64,000 nucleotides of DNA from Prorocentrum cordatum (GCA_963575745.1 CAUYUJ010021179.1:41001-105000); one strand, 5' to 3'. Positions 28,881-40,403 are shown, counted from the first letter of the stretch. Notes: a model not told the origin generated them from the letters alone. Numbers and translations: made by a program.

Positions 28881-29335
28881 GGTCCCGCTCGGACCGCGGC
28901 GGCGACGGCGCCGAGGAAAATCGACTTGCTTGCCCTGGCCAGGGGGAAGGGGATGAACGCGCGGAGAAGAAGCAGGGGGAGGACGAGGACGGGGAAGGGG
29001 TAGGGAGGGGGTGATGGTGAGTACGAAGTGGAGAAGGAGGAGGAGGAAGAGGAGGAGGAGGAGAAGGATAAATAACCTGAGGGGGAGTAGGTGAGGGCAG
29101 AACGGCGGGCGAGAGGAGAGTGTCCGTCAGGGCGAGAGGGAAAAGGGTTAGGGCAAATTAAACATATTATCCTGCGGGGTCCTTTCGTCGGAATAGCTTG
29201 TTGCTCGCGAGCGCAAACGGGGAGAGCCGCGCGCCGTCGCAAGGGTCAAGCAAGACGAACTGCCACGGCCAGAGACAAAAGCGACGAGCAAGCAGCACGA
29301 GCAGAAGTCAAGGACGGCCAAGCCCGCCTGCCGAA
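28881..29335. other. Unassigned, purine-rich
   Basis: Contains a short GGA-rich stretch near 29030-29070. A plus frame at 29091-29489 gives a basic low-complexity peptide without motifs. No gene is supported. Confidence 0.4.
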
Positions 29336-29425
29336 GTGGCCCTCAGCAAATTTGTCCTCAGCGAACTTGTCCTCAACGACCTTCTCCTCAACGAACTTCT
29401 CCTCAGCGAACTTGCCCTCGGCTAC
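29336..29425. repeat. 15-bp tandem repeat, about six units
   Basis: Units of the form TCCTCAGCGAACTTG or TCCTCAACGAACTTC are repeated without interruption. Confidence 0.85.
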
Positions 29426-29754
29426 GCGACGGCATTTGCCGAATGTGGGGCACGGGCACCACCGCCGTCGTCAAGAACGAACCCTGTGACCACACCACGT
29501 GGGCCAGCCACAAGTAAGTGCCCTCAGAAGTCCTACATCAGTCGGCGACGCGTGCCGTCCAATCAGTCGGCGTGCCACGGACCATGGCCACCGAACGGAA
29601 CCAGCGAAGAGCGACGGGTGCAAGCCAAAGTGGCGCTGCGCTGACCAGAGCCCCCCCCCCCGCGGGGAGACAGCCGCAACCTGCTGGTGGTGTGACGCGG
29701 AACGTCTAGAATTCCTTACAGCCGCTGTACGATCTGATCAAGGACCAACTCGAA
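29426..29754. other. Unassigned spacer
   Basis: No supportable gene or repeat. Confidence 0.4.
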
Positions 29755-30100
29755 ATGTGCGAGGGGGGTGGAATAATTGGCGTGGTCGGGCATACGAGCC
29801 CTGCCACTTGGGCCTTGGGTGAATCTCTTATGGGGGCACGCAAACGTGTGACAGGGGTGTGCCAGAATGGGCGTGGTCAGGCATGCGAGCCCTGCAATTT
29901 GGGCCGTCTGTGGAGCTCCCATGGGGCAACTAAACGTGTGAGGGGTGTGCCGAAACAGAGACACGCGGAGGACAAAGGCAGGGAGGAGGAGAAGGAGAAG
30001 GGGAGAAAAGAAGGAAGAAAGGGAGGAGGGAGGAAGGAACGAAAAAAGGAAGGAATGGAAGAAGGCAGGAAGGAAGGAAAGAAAGAAGGAAGGAGGCTGA
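29755..30100 (+). repeat. Short array R3 and purine tract
   Basis: Two units of the R minisatellite family (TATGGGG-CA-G-AAACGTGTGA and GGGTGTGCC) end at about 29955. A polypurine tract of GGAA/GAAGGAA type runs to about 30100. Confidence 0.8.
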
Positions 30101-30171
30101 TCTAAAACGAGGGCCCATCACCACAGGAGTTTCTAGGAGCAGCAAGAAATGCGAGAGCCGAGGGGGGACAT

Positions 30172-30579
30172 TCAAAACGTGAGAACTGAACAGCAGAAAC
30201 AACGCGAACCTAGGTCCTCGGCCTCGTCGTCCTCCTCGTCCTCGGCCTCGTCGTCCTCCTCCTCCTCCTCCTCCTCCTCTTCGCCCTCGTCCTCCTCCTC
30301 CTCCTTCTCCTCCTCCTCCTCCTCCTCCTCCTCCTCCTCCTCCTCCCCCTCCTCCCCCTCGGTCCTGAGCAGCGCAAAGTACTTGAAGTTGGCCCAGCGC
30401 GACTGGTCCCTGCTGGTGTCGTTGACCCAGCTGAGGACGGTCGGGCGCTTGCTCTCGGACCGGACCGTCGATCTCTTGGAGTGCGCGCGCTTGAGATGCC
30501 CCTGCGCGGAGCCCCGAAAAAGTCCGACACTGCACTTGCGGAGGCTGCTGGTACAGTCGGACCTAGGCCAGAAGGACAT
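30172..30579 (-). CDS. Candidate exon with acidic tail, unknown function
   Basis: The minus frame starts SFWPRSDCTSSLRKC, passes through SKRPTVLSWVNDTSRDQ and RWANFKYFALLRT, and ends in a Glu/Asp-rich tail of about 50 residues encoded by a (CTC)n/(CTT)n tract. The first 80 residues look like ordinary protein. The tail is microsatellite-driven. No family is recognised and no splice sites are fixed. Confidence 0.3.
   Translation of the reverse strand: MSFWPRSDCTSSLRKCSVGLFRGSAQGHLKRAHSKRSTVRSESKRPTVLSWVNDTSRDQSRWANFKYFALLRTEGEEGEEEEEEEEEEEEEKEEEEDEGEEEEEEEEEDDEAEDEEDDEAEDLGSRCFCCSVLTF
30222..30360. repeat. (CTC)n microsatellite, interrupted
   Basis: TCCTCC units with CGT, CTT and CCC interruptions. 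Confidence 0.95.
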
Positions 30580-30767
30580 CCGTCAAGAACATGAGACCCT
30601 CCGTCGGCCAAAACAAACAGAACATCCAAGGGTACCCTCCCCAGGATGCGCAAGGACATCCAGCAAACACGAAGAACACTAGGGTACCCTCCCCGAACCG
30701 ACCTCGATCTTACACCTCGGCTGGAGTGGAAGGAGGAGGAGGGGAGGAGGGAGGAGCACAGTATTCG

Positions 30768-30945
30768 GCCTGACCTACGGAACGACGAGCAAGGAACGAA
30801 GCCCCTCGTTTTCCACGCAAGTCTGGGAAGCCCGACGGAACACCAGAGGGGGCTCGCCGCCAAAAAGGTAGCGGAACGCATGCAAACCAAAGGAACGACC
30901 GAGCCTCTTTTGAAAAGAGAGCGTTCCTTATTCAAGCCGGACCTT
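30768..30945. mobile_element. Family E element, copy 1
   Basis: The left part reads AAGGAACGAAGCCCCT and the right part ends GCGTTCCTT, giving inverted AAGGAACG ends. Matches occur at 35369-35535 (interrupted by a family B insertion) and 42010-42158. It is non-coding. Confidence 0.65.
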
Positions 30946-32349
30946 GTAGAGGGATCCGCGGCGAGCGAGGGGGGGGGAGGAGGAGGAGGAAGGCGGCGGA
31001 ACTTCTCAGCAGCGCTTCAGCCTGCCTGCCGAGGAGTTTCTCGTACCTCTGCGGGGGAGACTCGGAGAACCTCTCCCAAGGCCCCGGGGGCCTCCGGACC
31101 TTCCGAGAAGGCCCGCCCCCTCTCACTTCCCCTCCCCGGGCTGGCCGCCGAAGGGAGGAGGGGGGCTGGCTGAGTGGGGAGGGAGAGGGAGGGCGACGGG
31201 CACATAGGGGCTGGCCTGCGCGCAGACCCTCGGCGCTCGTCGTTGCTTTCGCTGCTGGCGGGGGCGGCAATTCGCCTCCCCCCCCCCCCCCCCCGTCGAG
31301 CCCAGCACGGGTCCGCTTCCGGCGTGAGCTAATCCTGGGGGCGATGGGTGGGGGGGGGAGAGAAAGGTGCTGCACCCCACGCGCCCCTTTTGGGGCCTCA
31401 GAGGGCCCCTTCAGGACCCCTTTAGGGTACCAGAAGGCGCACCTTTCCTCGCCCCCCCCCCCTGTTCATCGCACCGCCAATGCTCGACGCCCGATCGCTG
31501 TTGCTAAACCACGTCCGTGCGTATGGTTCCCTTCTGCTGACGACGTGGCGCCAAGACCACAGTGGCGGGCGGGCCCTTGCATGGTTTCCACGAGAGAAGT
31601 GGTCGAGCGGCAACGCAACGGGACGCACCACACCAGTGGCCTCTCCACCACCGGACTGGGCAAGAGCAAAGTACGGCGCCACACGGCGAAACTCGAAGTC
31701 CGAGAGCCCAACTTCGTTTTCGCTCGGCCCGGTCGGTTTCGCTGTATACGGACCTTTGCCAATACACAGCGAAACCGAAGGGGATCATCGCAACGCGAGG
31801 GGCGAAAAACAACTCCAACTTCGGTGTCCGCTCGGTTTCGCCCTCATTTCCTGGCCGGGCACGGGCATAATTCAACTGGGTGGCCGAGGCGCATATTCGG
31901 CCTCACTGCTCAAGCTCGACTCCGACCCCGGCCGCCTCTGAAGCCTCCGTGGGCCCCCAAAGGGCCCAAACCTGCCAGAACTTCTTGATCGTGCTCCTCG
32001 CTCTGATACTCCTCCTCCCTCCTACCCTTAGCTGCCCCGATACGCAACACGCAACACGTGTCGTGTTGATACGAAGCTAAACACGTAGGCTGAATACGTA
32101 GGTCCGACGCGACACACTCGCCAAAACGTGGTCCAATACGTGGAGTCAACACGCAACGTATTGACACGGACGTCCTGAACACGGGACGCATTGCGTTTCA
32201 AGACGGGCGTGTCAAGGCAACTTAGCTCCTGCCTGGCCTCGGGCGGCGGGGGGGAGATGGGGGAGCACGGGTGCTGCACACGCTCCGCCGTGGAGCCTCC
32301 CGCGCCGCAGCGAGACGTCGCCGGGGAGCGCCTGCTCCTGGGACTTGGA
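30946..32349. other. Unassigned, C- and G-run rich
   Basis: Contains homopolymer G and C runs (30969-30995, 31277-31296, 31456-31465), a weak inverted AAAGGTGC pair near 31365-31455, and AACACG-rich sequence near 32040-32170. Frames are open on both strands but none shows a recognisable domain. Confidence 0.4.
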
Positions 32350-32760
32350 CGCCCGAAATGGGCACGGAAAGAATGGGTACAATTAGGTCGGGCCTGTCCC
32401 CCTACAGGGGGATTTTGGGCGAAAAATGAAAGAAAAAAAAAGGCAAACATACTCCAAAAATCATCCCCATACTATTTTTTTGATAGTTTTGACACTATTT
32501 TTGGTGTTTTTTAATTTTCTTGTTTTTTTTATACAAAAAAATCGTCCAAAGTCCCCCTGTAGGGGGACAGGCCCGACTTCAGGGTACAATGCCCAACAAT
32601 AAATGTTGTCCCAAACCAACAGCGGCCGCTGTTGGGCAGGCGGCCTTCTGTCTCAAATGGGCACAGGCCGCGGCGGCGCGGACAGCGAGTCCTGTTCAGA
32701 ATGAACAAGAACTGCTGTTGAGCATTGTACCCATTCTTTCCGTGCCCATCTCGTTCGTGC
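32350..32760. mobile_element. Family D element, copy 1, carrying a family A insertion
   Basis: The inverted ends are GGGCACGGAAAGAATGGG (about 32360) and CCCATTCTTTCCGTGCCC (about 32732-32749). A second copy lies at about 34533-34712. The family A element at 32384-32581 interrupts the left arm. Confidence 0.75.
32384..32581. mobile_element. Family A element, complete copy with 9-bp duplication
   Basis: It starts TAGGTCGGGCCTGTCCCCCT and ends in the complement, GGGGGACAGGCCCGACTTCA. It is flanked by GGGTACAAT on both sides (32375-32383 and 32582-32590). The related family D copy at 34.54 kb lacks the insertion and has a single version of the target. It is 198 bp, AT-richer than the surroundings and non-coding. 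Confidence 0.9.
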
Positions 32761-33344
32761 AGACCTGGGAGCGACCGTGAGATCGCGAACGCCGGGCGCA
32801 CGCTGACATGGACTGCGAGTCCGTGGGTCTGGCGCGCGGGCGCCAGGTGCACGGATCGGGGGGCTTGCCCAGCAAAAGATGGCGCTGGTGCCCCCCGATG
32901 TGGTGACGGAGCGCATCGACTTCGCATGGACGCGCCACCGCGCGCAAGCGGCAGTGGGGCCGGCGGGGCCGAGCGCAGCTGCGCAAGCCCCTGGCGTCCC
33001 GCCCGGCGGAGCTGCTTTCCTTCGAGCGAGCCCCGCCTACGAGCGCGAGGCGGGATGCCCAGGGAGCACCGGCAGGGCCCGGCGGCCGCGGCATGCAATA
33101 ATCATGCGCTGGGGCACACGTTGGGAATGGCGGCCGCGGTGTGCGGGATGTGCGAGGCGGCCTGGGACTCTCTGCATTAAAACTAGCCGGAAATGTCCCC
33201 CTACAGGGGGATTTTGGACGAAGCATAAAACATATATTAAAATGATCCCAGTGCGACCCGACCTAGGAGTTGGAGCCTCCAGGGAAACAACATTAGTAGG
33301 AGCGGTAAACGCCGTCCTCCTCCTTCTCTTCATCGTCGTAGTTG

Positions 33345-33641
<297 letters not shown>

Positions 33642-33754
33642 GCCAGAACCGCCGACGCCACGCGGTAAGTGAAGCTGCAGCAGAAGCAAAAGCAGAAGCA
33701 GGCCGCAGCGAAGCTCGGTATATATAGCAGCGGCAATAGTGGATGCTGTGCTGC

Positions 33755-33945
33755 GCAATGCTATGTTATGCTATGCTATGCTATGCTCTGCTCTGCTATG
33801 CTCTGCTATGCTGCGCAATGCTATGCTGGGCCAGGCTAGGCTAGGCTATGCGATGCTATGCTATGCGATGCTGCGCTAGGTTATGCTGCGATATGTTATG
33901 CTATGCTATACTATGCTATGCTATGCTATACTATTCTATGCGTTT
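33755..33945. repeat. CTATG pentamer array
   Basis: Repeats of GCTATGCTATG with GCTCTG and GCTAGG variants. A GCTTTTGCCTTT-like degenerate tail follows. Confidence 0.92.
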
Positions 33946-34161
33946 GCTTTGCCTTCGCTTTTGCCTTTGTTTTTGCCTTTGCTTGGCACCCAGGGAGCGC
34001 AACTTGGGGAACCGCGCGTTTGCTTTTACCTTTGCTGTTGCTGTCGCTTGGCTCCCAGGGGACTGGGGGAACCGCCCGGGGCGATTTCCACTGCCCGGCA
34101 ACTTTAAGCTAAGAAAGTAAGAACCCTTCTAGGCAGAGCTTAGGTAGGGAACAACTATTCG

Positions 34162-34162
<1 letters not shown>

Positions 34163-34212
<50 letters not shown>
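34163..34212. repeat. T-run followed by A-run, perfect palindrome
   Basis: About 25 T immediately followed by about 25 A. It can form a hairpin or cruciform. Such tracts are also prone to sequencing error, so the exact length is doubtful. Confidence 0.85.
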
Positions 34213-34532
34213 GATCGTCCCCTGGACATGTTTCGACTATTTTTGAACATCCCCCCTGTAGAGGGACAGGCCCGACTTAAAACTAGCAGCCCCAACCATC
34301 CAGCTGGGAGCAGCCCGAGTCTCGCCAGGAAAGAGCAGAGGTCCTGGGAGAAACAGGCCGTCGTCCCCGGGACTCCCCCCAGGGGCCAATTCTTCATCCC
34401 GAGGCGTCCTCTGACCGTTTTTGTTGGGGTCCGTGGCGAGCTCCGGGGGCCCAGAGGGGCGGCGCAGCGACCCCTTTCGTGTAGCAGCTCCGCGCTGAAA
34501 GTCGGCCGTCCCATCCTTTTGGACGCCCGACA

Positions 34533-34915
34533 TGGGTACGGAAAGAATGGGCACATTGCCCACCAACAAAAGTTGTCCCAAACCAACAGCGGCAGCTGTT
34601 GGGCAGGCGGCCCTCTGTCTCGAATGGACACAGGCCGCGGCGGCGTGGACGGCGAGCCCTGTTCAAAATGAGCAGGAACTGCTGCTGGGCATTGTGCCCA
34701 CTCTTTCCGTGCCCATCTCGTTCGTGCAGACCTGGGAGCGACCGTGAGATCGCGAACGCCGGGCACACGCTGACATGGACTGCGAGTCCGTGGGTCTGGC
34801 GCGCGGGCCCTCTGTCTCGAATGGACACAGGCCGCGGCGGCGTGGACGGCGAGCCCTGTTCAGAAGGAGCAGGAGCTGCTGTTGGGGATTGTGCCCACTC
34901 TTGCCGCGCCCATTC
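34533..34915. mobile_element. Family D element, copy 2, with a partial tandem third copy
   Basis: Copy 2 runs from CATGGGTACGGAAAGAATGG to CCCACTCTTTCCGTGCCC and lacks the family A insertion. From 34808 the block CCTCTGTCTCGAATGGACAC to TTGTGCCCACTCTTGCC repeats the second half of the element. Homology with copy 1 continues rightwards through CGTTCGTGCAGACCTGGGAG. Confidence 0.75.
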
Positions 34916-35208
34916 TGGCCATCGCTCGGACGTCCATTTTCTGTGTTTTTTTTTCGGTTTCGTGCGTGGCTGTTTCGCCAAATGATCAAGGATGCTCCTC
35001 CATGGTCCTCGCCGAAGAATCAAACGCACACGTCCGAGCGATGCCAAGCATCTCGTTCGTGCAGAGTCCTGGCCCTGGTCACTCGTGCCGCGCCGGTCTC
35101 GGGGCGGCGGCGCGCGAAAGAGAGGGCGCCGCAGGCGCGGCGGGCGGGCCCTGCAAGTGGGAGGACCGAAGGGTACGGTCATCGGCCGGACCTAAGAAAC
35201 GATAAATC

Positions 35209-35368
35209 GAAGGGGCCCCAGGACACACAAATAAATACACACAAATAAAAATATCCCCCATATTTTCCTATATTTTCTGGGTTTCTGTCTTCCCCCCCAC
35301 TGCCCATATTTTCCCATATTTTCTGGGGATCGACGATTAATTGTCTCTGTGTGTTTTTTCCCTCCTGA
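35209..35368. mobile_element. Family B element 1, inserted in family E copy 2
   Basis: It starts GAAGGGGCCCCAGGACACAC and ends TCTGTGTGTTTTTTCCCTCC then TGA. The flanking 7-bp repeat is ATAAATC (35202-35208 and 35369-35375). The uninterrupted family E copies at 30.77 and 42.01 kb show the empty site. Confidence 0.85.
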
Positions 35369-35535
35369 ATAAATCAGGAACGAAGCCCCTTGTCGTTCCA
35401 AGAGAGTCTGCGAAGTCCGAAGGAACACCAGAAGGGGGCTCGCCGCCCAAACAAGTGGCGGAACGCATGCAAACCCAAGGACCGACCGAGCCCCTCTTGA
35501 AAAGGAAGCGTTGCTTATTCAAGCCGCTCACTGTA
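35369..35535. mobile_element. Family E element, copy 2
   Basis: Contains AGGAACGAAGCCCCTTGTCG, GGAACACCAGAAGGGGGCTC, GCGGAACGCATGCAAACC and GCGTTGCTTATTCAAGCCG, matching copy 1 at 30768-30945 in order. Its left end lies beyond the family B insertion, near 35186. Confidence 0.7.
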
Positions 35536-35839
35536 CCAGTTCCGGGAAAACCGAAAAGTACCGATACCGCTGCTCGCCAGAATCCTCCCGGGGTGCATGC
35601 CGACCAGACTTTCGAGGCGAATCCAGCGGTGGCGACGAGGGCATCCCGGGAGGCCCAAGAAGGGGAAAACGAGGGAGGGACATCGGTATGGATACCTCTG
35701 CCCCCTCTTGGGTGAGAGGGCAGGGGGCCTCTCTCAGGGACGATGCTCCCCTCGGGGCCTCTGGGACGGCCTCTTGGAAGAAAGTGGGGCGGCCTCCGAG
35801 GGGCGCTGGGGGCGTGATTGCAAGGCCGACCCCCTCGCC
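35536..35839. other. Unassigned spacer
   Basis: No gene or repeat is supported. Confidence 0.4.
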
Positions 35840-35982
35840 TTCAGTGGGGCATGTCCTCCAACTTTTAAACCAAAAACCCAAAATATTCCAAACTGGCAAG
35901 ACAATAGTCAAAAAACCGCCCCCCGGACTATTTTGTGACAATCTTCGAATATTCCTCCGGTGGAGAGACGGGCCCGACTTCA
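35840..35982. mobile_element. Family A element with 8-bp duplication
   Basis: The left end is degenerate (TCAGTGGGGCATGTCC). The right end reads TTCGAATATTCCTCCGGTGG then GACGGGCCCGACTTCA. CCCTCGCC flanks it at 35832-35839 and 35983-35990. Confidence 0.7.
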
Positions 35983-36164
35983 CCCTCGCCCTGACCTCGC
36001 GTGTCCGCCCCACCGGCGGCCTCCCTGGGTGCCGAGGAAGCGGGCGCTAGGAAGGGAAGCGGGCTCTGGACCCTCGGGCTTCCCTCCTCCAAGCCAGCTG
36101 TCCACTCTGCGCCCTCTCGCCGTCTCTCTCCTCCTTTCTTTCTGTTGTTTGTTGTTCTGTTTAT

Positions 36165-36325
<161 letters not shown>

Positions 36326-36557
36326 TGGCCCCCTTGTGGGGCCACCAGGCTGTAGGCCCGTGATTAGCAGTTTCCTGTACCAGTCGTAGGTTGTAGTTTC
36401 CAGTGTTACAGTTCTGCTTCTTGCTGGTTACTGTAACTAGTTGACTTATTGCTGGTTACTGTAACTAGTTGATTGACCGCGCGAGGGGGGGGGAGGCCCA
36501 AACCGGCTTTTTAGCACCCCCTGGGCGCGTTGTCTGAATTGCTGGGGGGGCTCGAAA

Positions 36558-37225
36558 TCGACACCCCTCACGCAGATCCGCGGGGTCAGGGTCCAAAAAC
36601 ACATGGGATTTGCCACATTTCTGAAATTCGGTGCCACCCCTCACGCAGATCCGCGGGGTCAGGGTCCAAAAACACACGGGATTTGCCACATTTCTGAAAT
36701 TCGGTGCCACCCCTCATGCAGATCCGCGGGGTCAGGGTCCAAAAACGCATGGGATTTGCCACATTTCTGAAATTCGGTGCCACCCCTCACGCAGATCCGC
36801 GGGGTCAGGGTCCAAAAACGCATGGGATTTGCCACATTTCTGAAATTCGGTGCCACCCCTCACGCAGATCCGCGGGGTCAGGGTCCAAAAACGCAAGGGA
36901 TTTGCCACAGTTCTGAAATTCGGCGCCACCCCTCACGCAGATCCGCGGGGTCAGGGTCCAAAAAACACAGGGGATTTGCCACATTTCTGAAATTCGGTGC
37001 CACCCCTCATGCAGATCCGCGGGGTCAGGGTCCCAAAACACCGGGATTTGCCACATTTGTGAAATTCGGTGCCACCCCTCACGCAGATCCGCGGGGTCAG
37101 GGTCCAAAAACACAAGGGATTTGCCACATTTGTAAAATTCGGCGCCATCCCTTACGCAGATCCGCGGGGTCAGGGTCCAAAAACACAGGGGATTTGCCAC
37201 ATTTCTGAAATTCGGTGCCACCCTT
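36558..37225. repeat. 73-bp tandem repeat, nine units
   Basis: Units of 73 bp contain CACCCCTCACGCAGATCCGC, GGGGTCAGGGTCC and GGGATTTGCCACATTTCTGA. They are highly uniform, which suggests recent expansion. Confidence 0.95.
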
Positions 37226-37350
37226 CACGCACATCCATCGCAAGGCGTGGTAACCCAAACTGCGAGAACTCCCTCGGCCCTTTAATCGCAAGGTGTGGTA
37301 ACCAAGCCCGTAAACCATACACGTCTTACCAATCGCCAGGTGTGGTAACC
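37226..37350. repeat. Three-copy spaced repeat ATCGCAAGGTGTGGTAACC
   Basis: ATCGCAAGGCGTGGTAACC, ATCGCAAGGTGTGGTAACC and ATCGCCAGGTGTGGTAACC occur at about 37236, 37287 and 37331, separated by different spacers of about 25-35 bp. No protein frame is implied. Confidence 0.7.
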
Positions 37351-37516
37351 CCGCTTGTGATAAGTTGGTTTTGCTGATTGCGAATCGGCTTCGCATGAAG
37401 TTTCGATACTGCTTCACGACAGCGCCAAGGCCTCATGACTTAGCTCTTCCATGGCCCATTCTCCGAGAGAGGGAGCCGGCGGCAGGGGGCGAAGCCCTTA
37501 CGGATGCATAAATGTC

Positions 37517-37585
37517 TATACAAACATAATATGTATATGTATATGTATGTATATATATATGTATATATATGTATATATATATATG

Positions 37586-37628
<43 letters not shown>
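37517..37628. repeat. (TA)n/(GTATA)n microsatellite
   Basis: ATATGTATATGTATGTATAT followed by a pure TA tract and a short CTCTCT run. Confidence 0.95.
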
Positions 37629-37971
37629 CTTTCTCTCTCTCTCTCGCCCTCATACGGCCCAGGGGCCTGGATGGGGGCCCCGAGAGGCCACCCAAAAGCT
37701 GCGGAACGTCTCAGAACCCTCCCGCCCTTCTGCCCCAGGGCCCCCTCTGTTTACAGCGGCCTCTCGGACAGGGGGCATTGGGGGGGGAGGCGGCGGGAGA
37801 GAGGATGAAGAGGGGTGGGAAGGAGGATTTTTTTCCACCGTACATCCAGCCCACCCGCGCATCGGCCGCGCGGAGCCGTCGCGCGCGGCCGCGCGGCGCG
37901 GCCGCGGCGCCCCGCCCATGCGGGCGACGGGCGAGCCCGCCCGTGCGGGACGGGGAAAAAGCCTCGCCACA

Positions 37972-38055
37972 CGGAGGAGGAGGAGGCGGAGGAGGAGGAG
38001 GAGGAGGAGGCGGAGAAGGAGGCGGAGGCGGAGGCGGAGGAGCAGGAGGAGGATG
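37972..38055. repeat. (GGA)n microsatellite
   Basis: GGAGGAGGCGGAGGAGGAGG type, about 80 bp. Confidence 0.93.
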
Positions 38056-38252
38056 ACCGCGACTGGCGAGCCTGCGCCGCGGGGTCGTGGTCGACGTCGC
38101 TCGGCGCCGGCGACGTGCTTGGCCTCGGGGGCTCCGGGCTCCCCTCCGGACGCCGCGCCGGCTCCGACGCCTGGCACTCTCTGCAGCCCACCACAGTAGA
38201 CGCGTACGACAAGAGATATTGCTGGAAGAAAGCTCGGGGCACAGTCTTCCTT

Positions 38253-38608
38253 TTAGGTCGGGCATGTCCCCCCTGCGGGCGGAGCTTGGACGAAAGGTGA
38301 AAAGTCCCCAGCACAAATCCACAGACAATACCAAAAAACACTAAAAACAAATCGTCCCCAGACTGGTTTTTGCTGGGCCTGATTTCCACCACCACCACCA
38401 CCATAAGTTGGATGGGGGGAAGGAGGAGGAGAACGAGGAGGAGGAGGAGGCAGAGGAGAAGGAGGAGGTGGGGGAGGAGGACGACGACCCCCTCCCCCTC
38501 AAACTGATGGTGGTGGTGGTGGTGGTGGTGGTGGTGGTGGTGGAAACAGGCCCGTCAGTTTTTGACTGTTTCGAAACATTCCTCCTGTAGAGGCACATGC
38601 CCGACTGA
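38253..38608. mobile_element. Family A element expanded by microsatellites
   Basis: The left end is TTAGGTCGGGCATGTCCCCC (38253) and the right end is CTCCTGTAGAGGCACATGCC then CGACTGAA (38608). Inside are a CCA run (38390-38402), GGA-rich sequence and a GGT run (38508-38542). Confidence 0.78.
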
Positions 38609-38756
38609 ATTCTTCGCCGACCCTCGAGGGCTGGGAGGTGCCCCGCAGCGCGCCCGTGGGCCCCCGCAGGGCCAGCAGGGGGGGAGGGAGCACGAGCCTC
38701 CTGTGCGGGGCACCTGCTGGGGGGGGCCGATCTCCTCGCAGGCGTGTCTGCTGCAG

Positions 38757-38912
38757 GCCCCAAGTCCTCGTCCTCCTCCTCCTCCTCCTCCTTTTCCTCC
38801 TCCTCCTCCTCCTCCTCGTCCTCCTCCTCCTCCTCCTCTTTTTCCTCCTCCTTTTCCTCCTCCTCCTCCTTCTCCTCCTCCTCCTCCTCCCTCTCTTCCT
38901 CCTCCTCCTCGG
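38757..38912. repeat. (CTC)n microsatellite, interrupted
   Basis: TCCTCC with CGT, TTT and CTT interruptions over about 155 bp. Confidence 0.95.
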
Positions 38913-39194
38913 GCACCCGCTTCTTGCGGGGGAGCTGCTCCTTCGACGGCCCGCAGGGGCCCCGACGAACCCCACGCTCGGGCAGCCCGCCAGCCCGACG
39001 CGCTCGTCGTCGGCGGACGGGGGGCGAACTCCAAGAGAAGCGGAGACCCTCCGCCGGACCAGCGGTGCCGGTGTCGTGTCTTCGCGCCCGTGCGCGTGGA
39101 GGCGAGGCGAAGCCTGCGTGCGCGGGGCGGGAGGAGCGATGCCTCCGCAGCCGGGGCGAGGCCATCGCAGGGAGGACGCTCCTCCCGTGCGGAT

Positions 39195-39545
39195 GGCGGG
39201 TTGGGCCCGCGGCTGTGCCGCGGCTTTGCCCGTGGCTGTCCCGCGGCTGTCCCGCGGCAGTCCCGTGGTTGTGTTGAGGTTGCCCCTTCCCCGATGGTCG
39301 TCCCGATGGTTATCTCGATTTTGCCCCGAAGGCTATCCCGATGTTTGTTCCGATGGATGTCCCGACGATTGTCCCCGTTGTTTTTCTTTTCTCCACCGAG
39401 CAGTTTTCCCGATGGTTGTCACGATGGTTGTCCCGATGGCTGTCCCATGAACTTCGGAAAAATGCGCTTGGCGTCATCGGCGCCTCGAGATATTGACCAA
39501 GCTGCAGCAATAAATGCGCTGATCGCCTCGATGTTTGTCCCGATG
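39195..39545. repeat. Degenerate GGTTGTCCCGAT minisatellite
   Basis: GGCTGTCCCGCGGCTGTCCC passes into GATGGTTGTCCCGATGGTTG and related phrases, about 12-15 bp per unit. It resembles satellite type 1 sub-repeats only superficially. Confidence 0.7.
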
Positions 39546-39819
39546 CAGAAATACACACACACATATATATATATATATATATGTATACACATGTGTTTCT
39601 ATGTAGCAAGGCGAACGGATAGATAGTGGTATCGATGAACATATTATGAAGTCGATCGAGGGATCGATAGTGAGGTTAACTGTGTGACAAATAAATAGTG
39701 GGACCACCATGTAGATAGAAAAGCCGACATGTAGGCACTGTGATCGATGTACCTGTGAGATCGATATACCGTGAGATCGGTAGACGTCGAATGAGGTCGA
39801 TGGCGATATCGGCAGACTT
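39546..39819. other. TA tract and GATCGAT-rich spacer
   Basis: A CACA/TATA microsatellite at 39552-39595 is followed by sequence with many ATCGAT and GATCG motifs but no regular unit. Confidence 0.6.
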
Positions 39820-39968
39820 GAAGGGGCCCCAGGACACACAAATAAATACACACCCACATATTTTCCGATATTTTCTGGGTGTTTGTTTTCCCCCCCACTT
39901 CCCATATTTTCCCATAATTTCCGGGGGATCGACGATTAATTGTGTCTGTGTGTTTTGGTCCCTCCTGA
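39820..39968. mobile_element. Family B element 2
   Basis: It starts GAAGGGGCCCCAGGACACAC and ends TTTTGGTCCCTCCTGA. I see no clear long flanking duplication. Confidence 0.8.
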
Positions 39969-40161
39969 AGATTGGTCTGCCGATACATCGACGAGTAGAC
40001 TGATCAGCCCCAAGGAGGCCCCATGCAGCACCCCAAGAGAGCCCGAAACGACGGCCGAGCGAGACCCCAAGCCTGCCCGCGGCGGCGCCAAACGGCCCGA
40101 GGAGCGACCCCAGGACGCCTACGAAGAGCCGGACGATGGCCCGAGAGGACCCCTGACCTTT

Positions 40162-40403
40162 GTGGGCCCCAGAAACGGCAGGGCGTTTTTTTCATTGTTT
40201 CCCAAAAAAATATCCCTTCAAAATGGAAGCGGCGAAAAAACGGTGACGGGAAACGGCAAGAAAACGGCTCCAGGACTGGAACCGCAGCCGGAACTGGTCA
40301 AAAAACGGCGACGGAACCCGTGACAAAACGGCGTCGGAACCGGCAACAAAAGCGGCAAACCGGAACCGGTAACAGAAACGGCCCTGTCGTTTCCAGGGCC
40401 CAC
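40162..40403. mobile_element. 242-bp TIR element, copy 2
   Basis: It starts GTGGGCCCCAGAAACGGCAG and ends TCGTTTCCAGGGCCCAC. Its exact length equals the other two copies, and its orientation is the same as copy 1. Confidence 0.88.

Noticed and set aside
34163-34212. Poly-A tail of a processed gene
   Set aside because: The A-run is the mirror of an equally long T-run and has no coding sequence beside it.
36558-37225. CRISPR array
   Set aside because: The units are contiguous 73-bp repeats without unique spacers, in a eukaryotic context.
37226-37350. Repeat-spacer array of CRISPR type
   Set aside because: There are only three imperfect repeats, no associated genes, and a eukaryotic genome.
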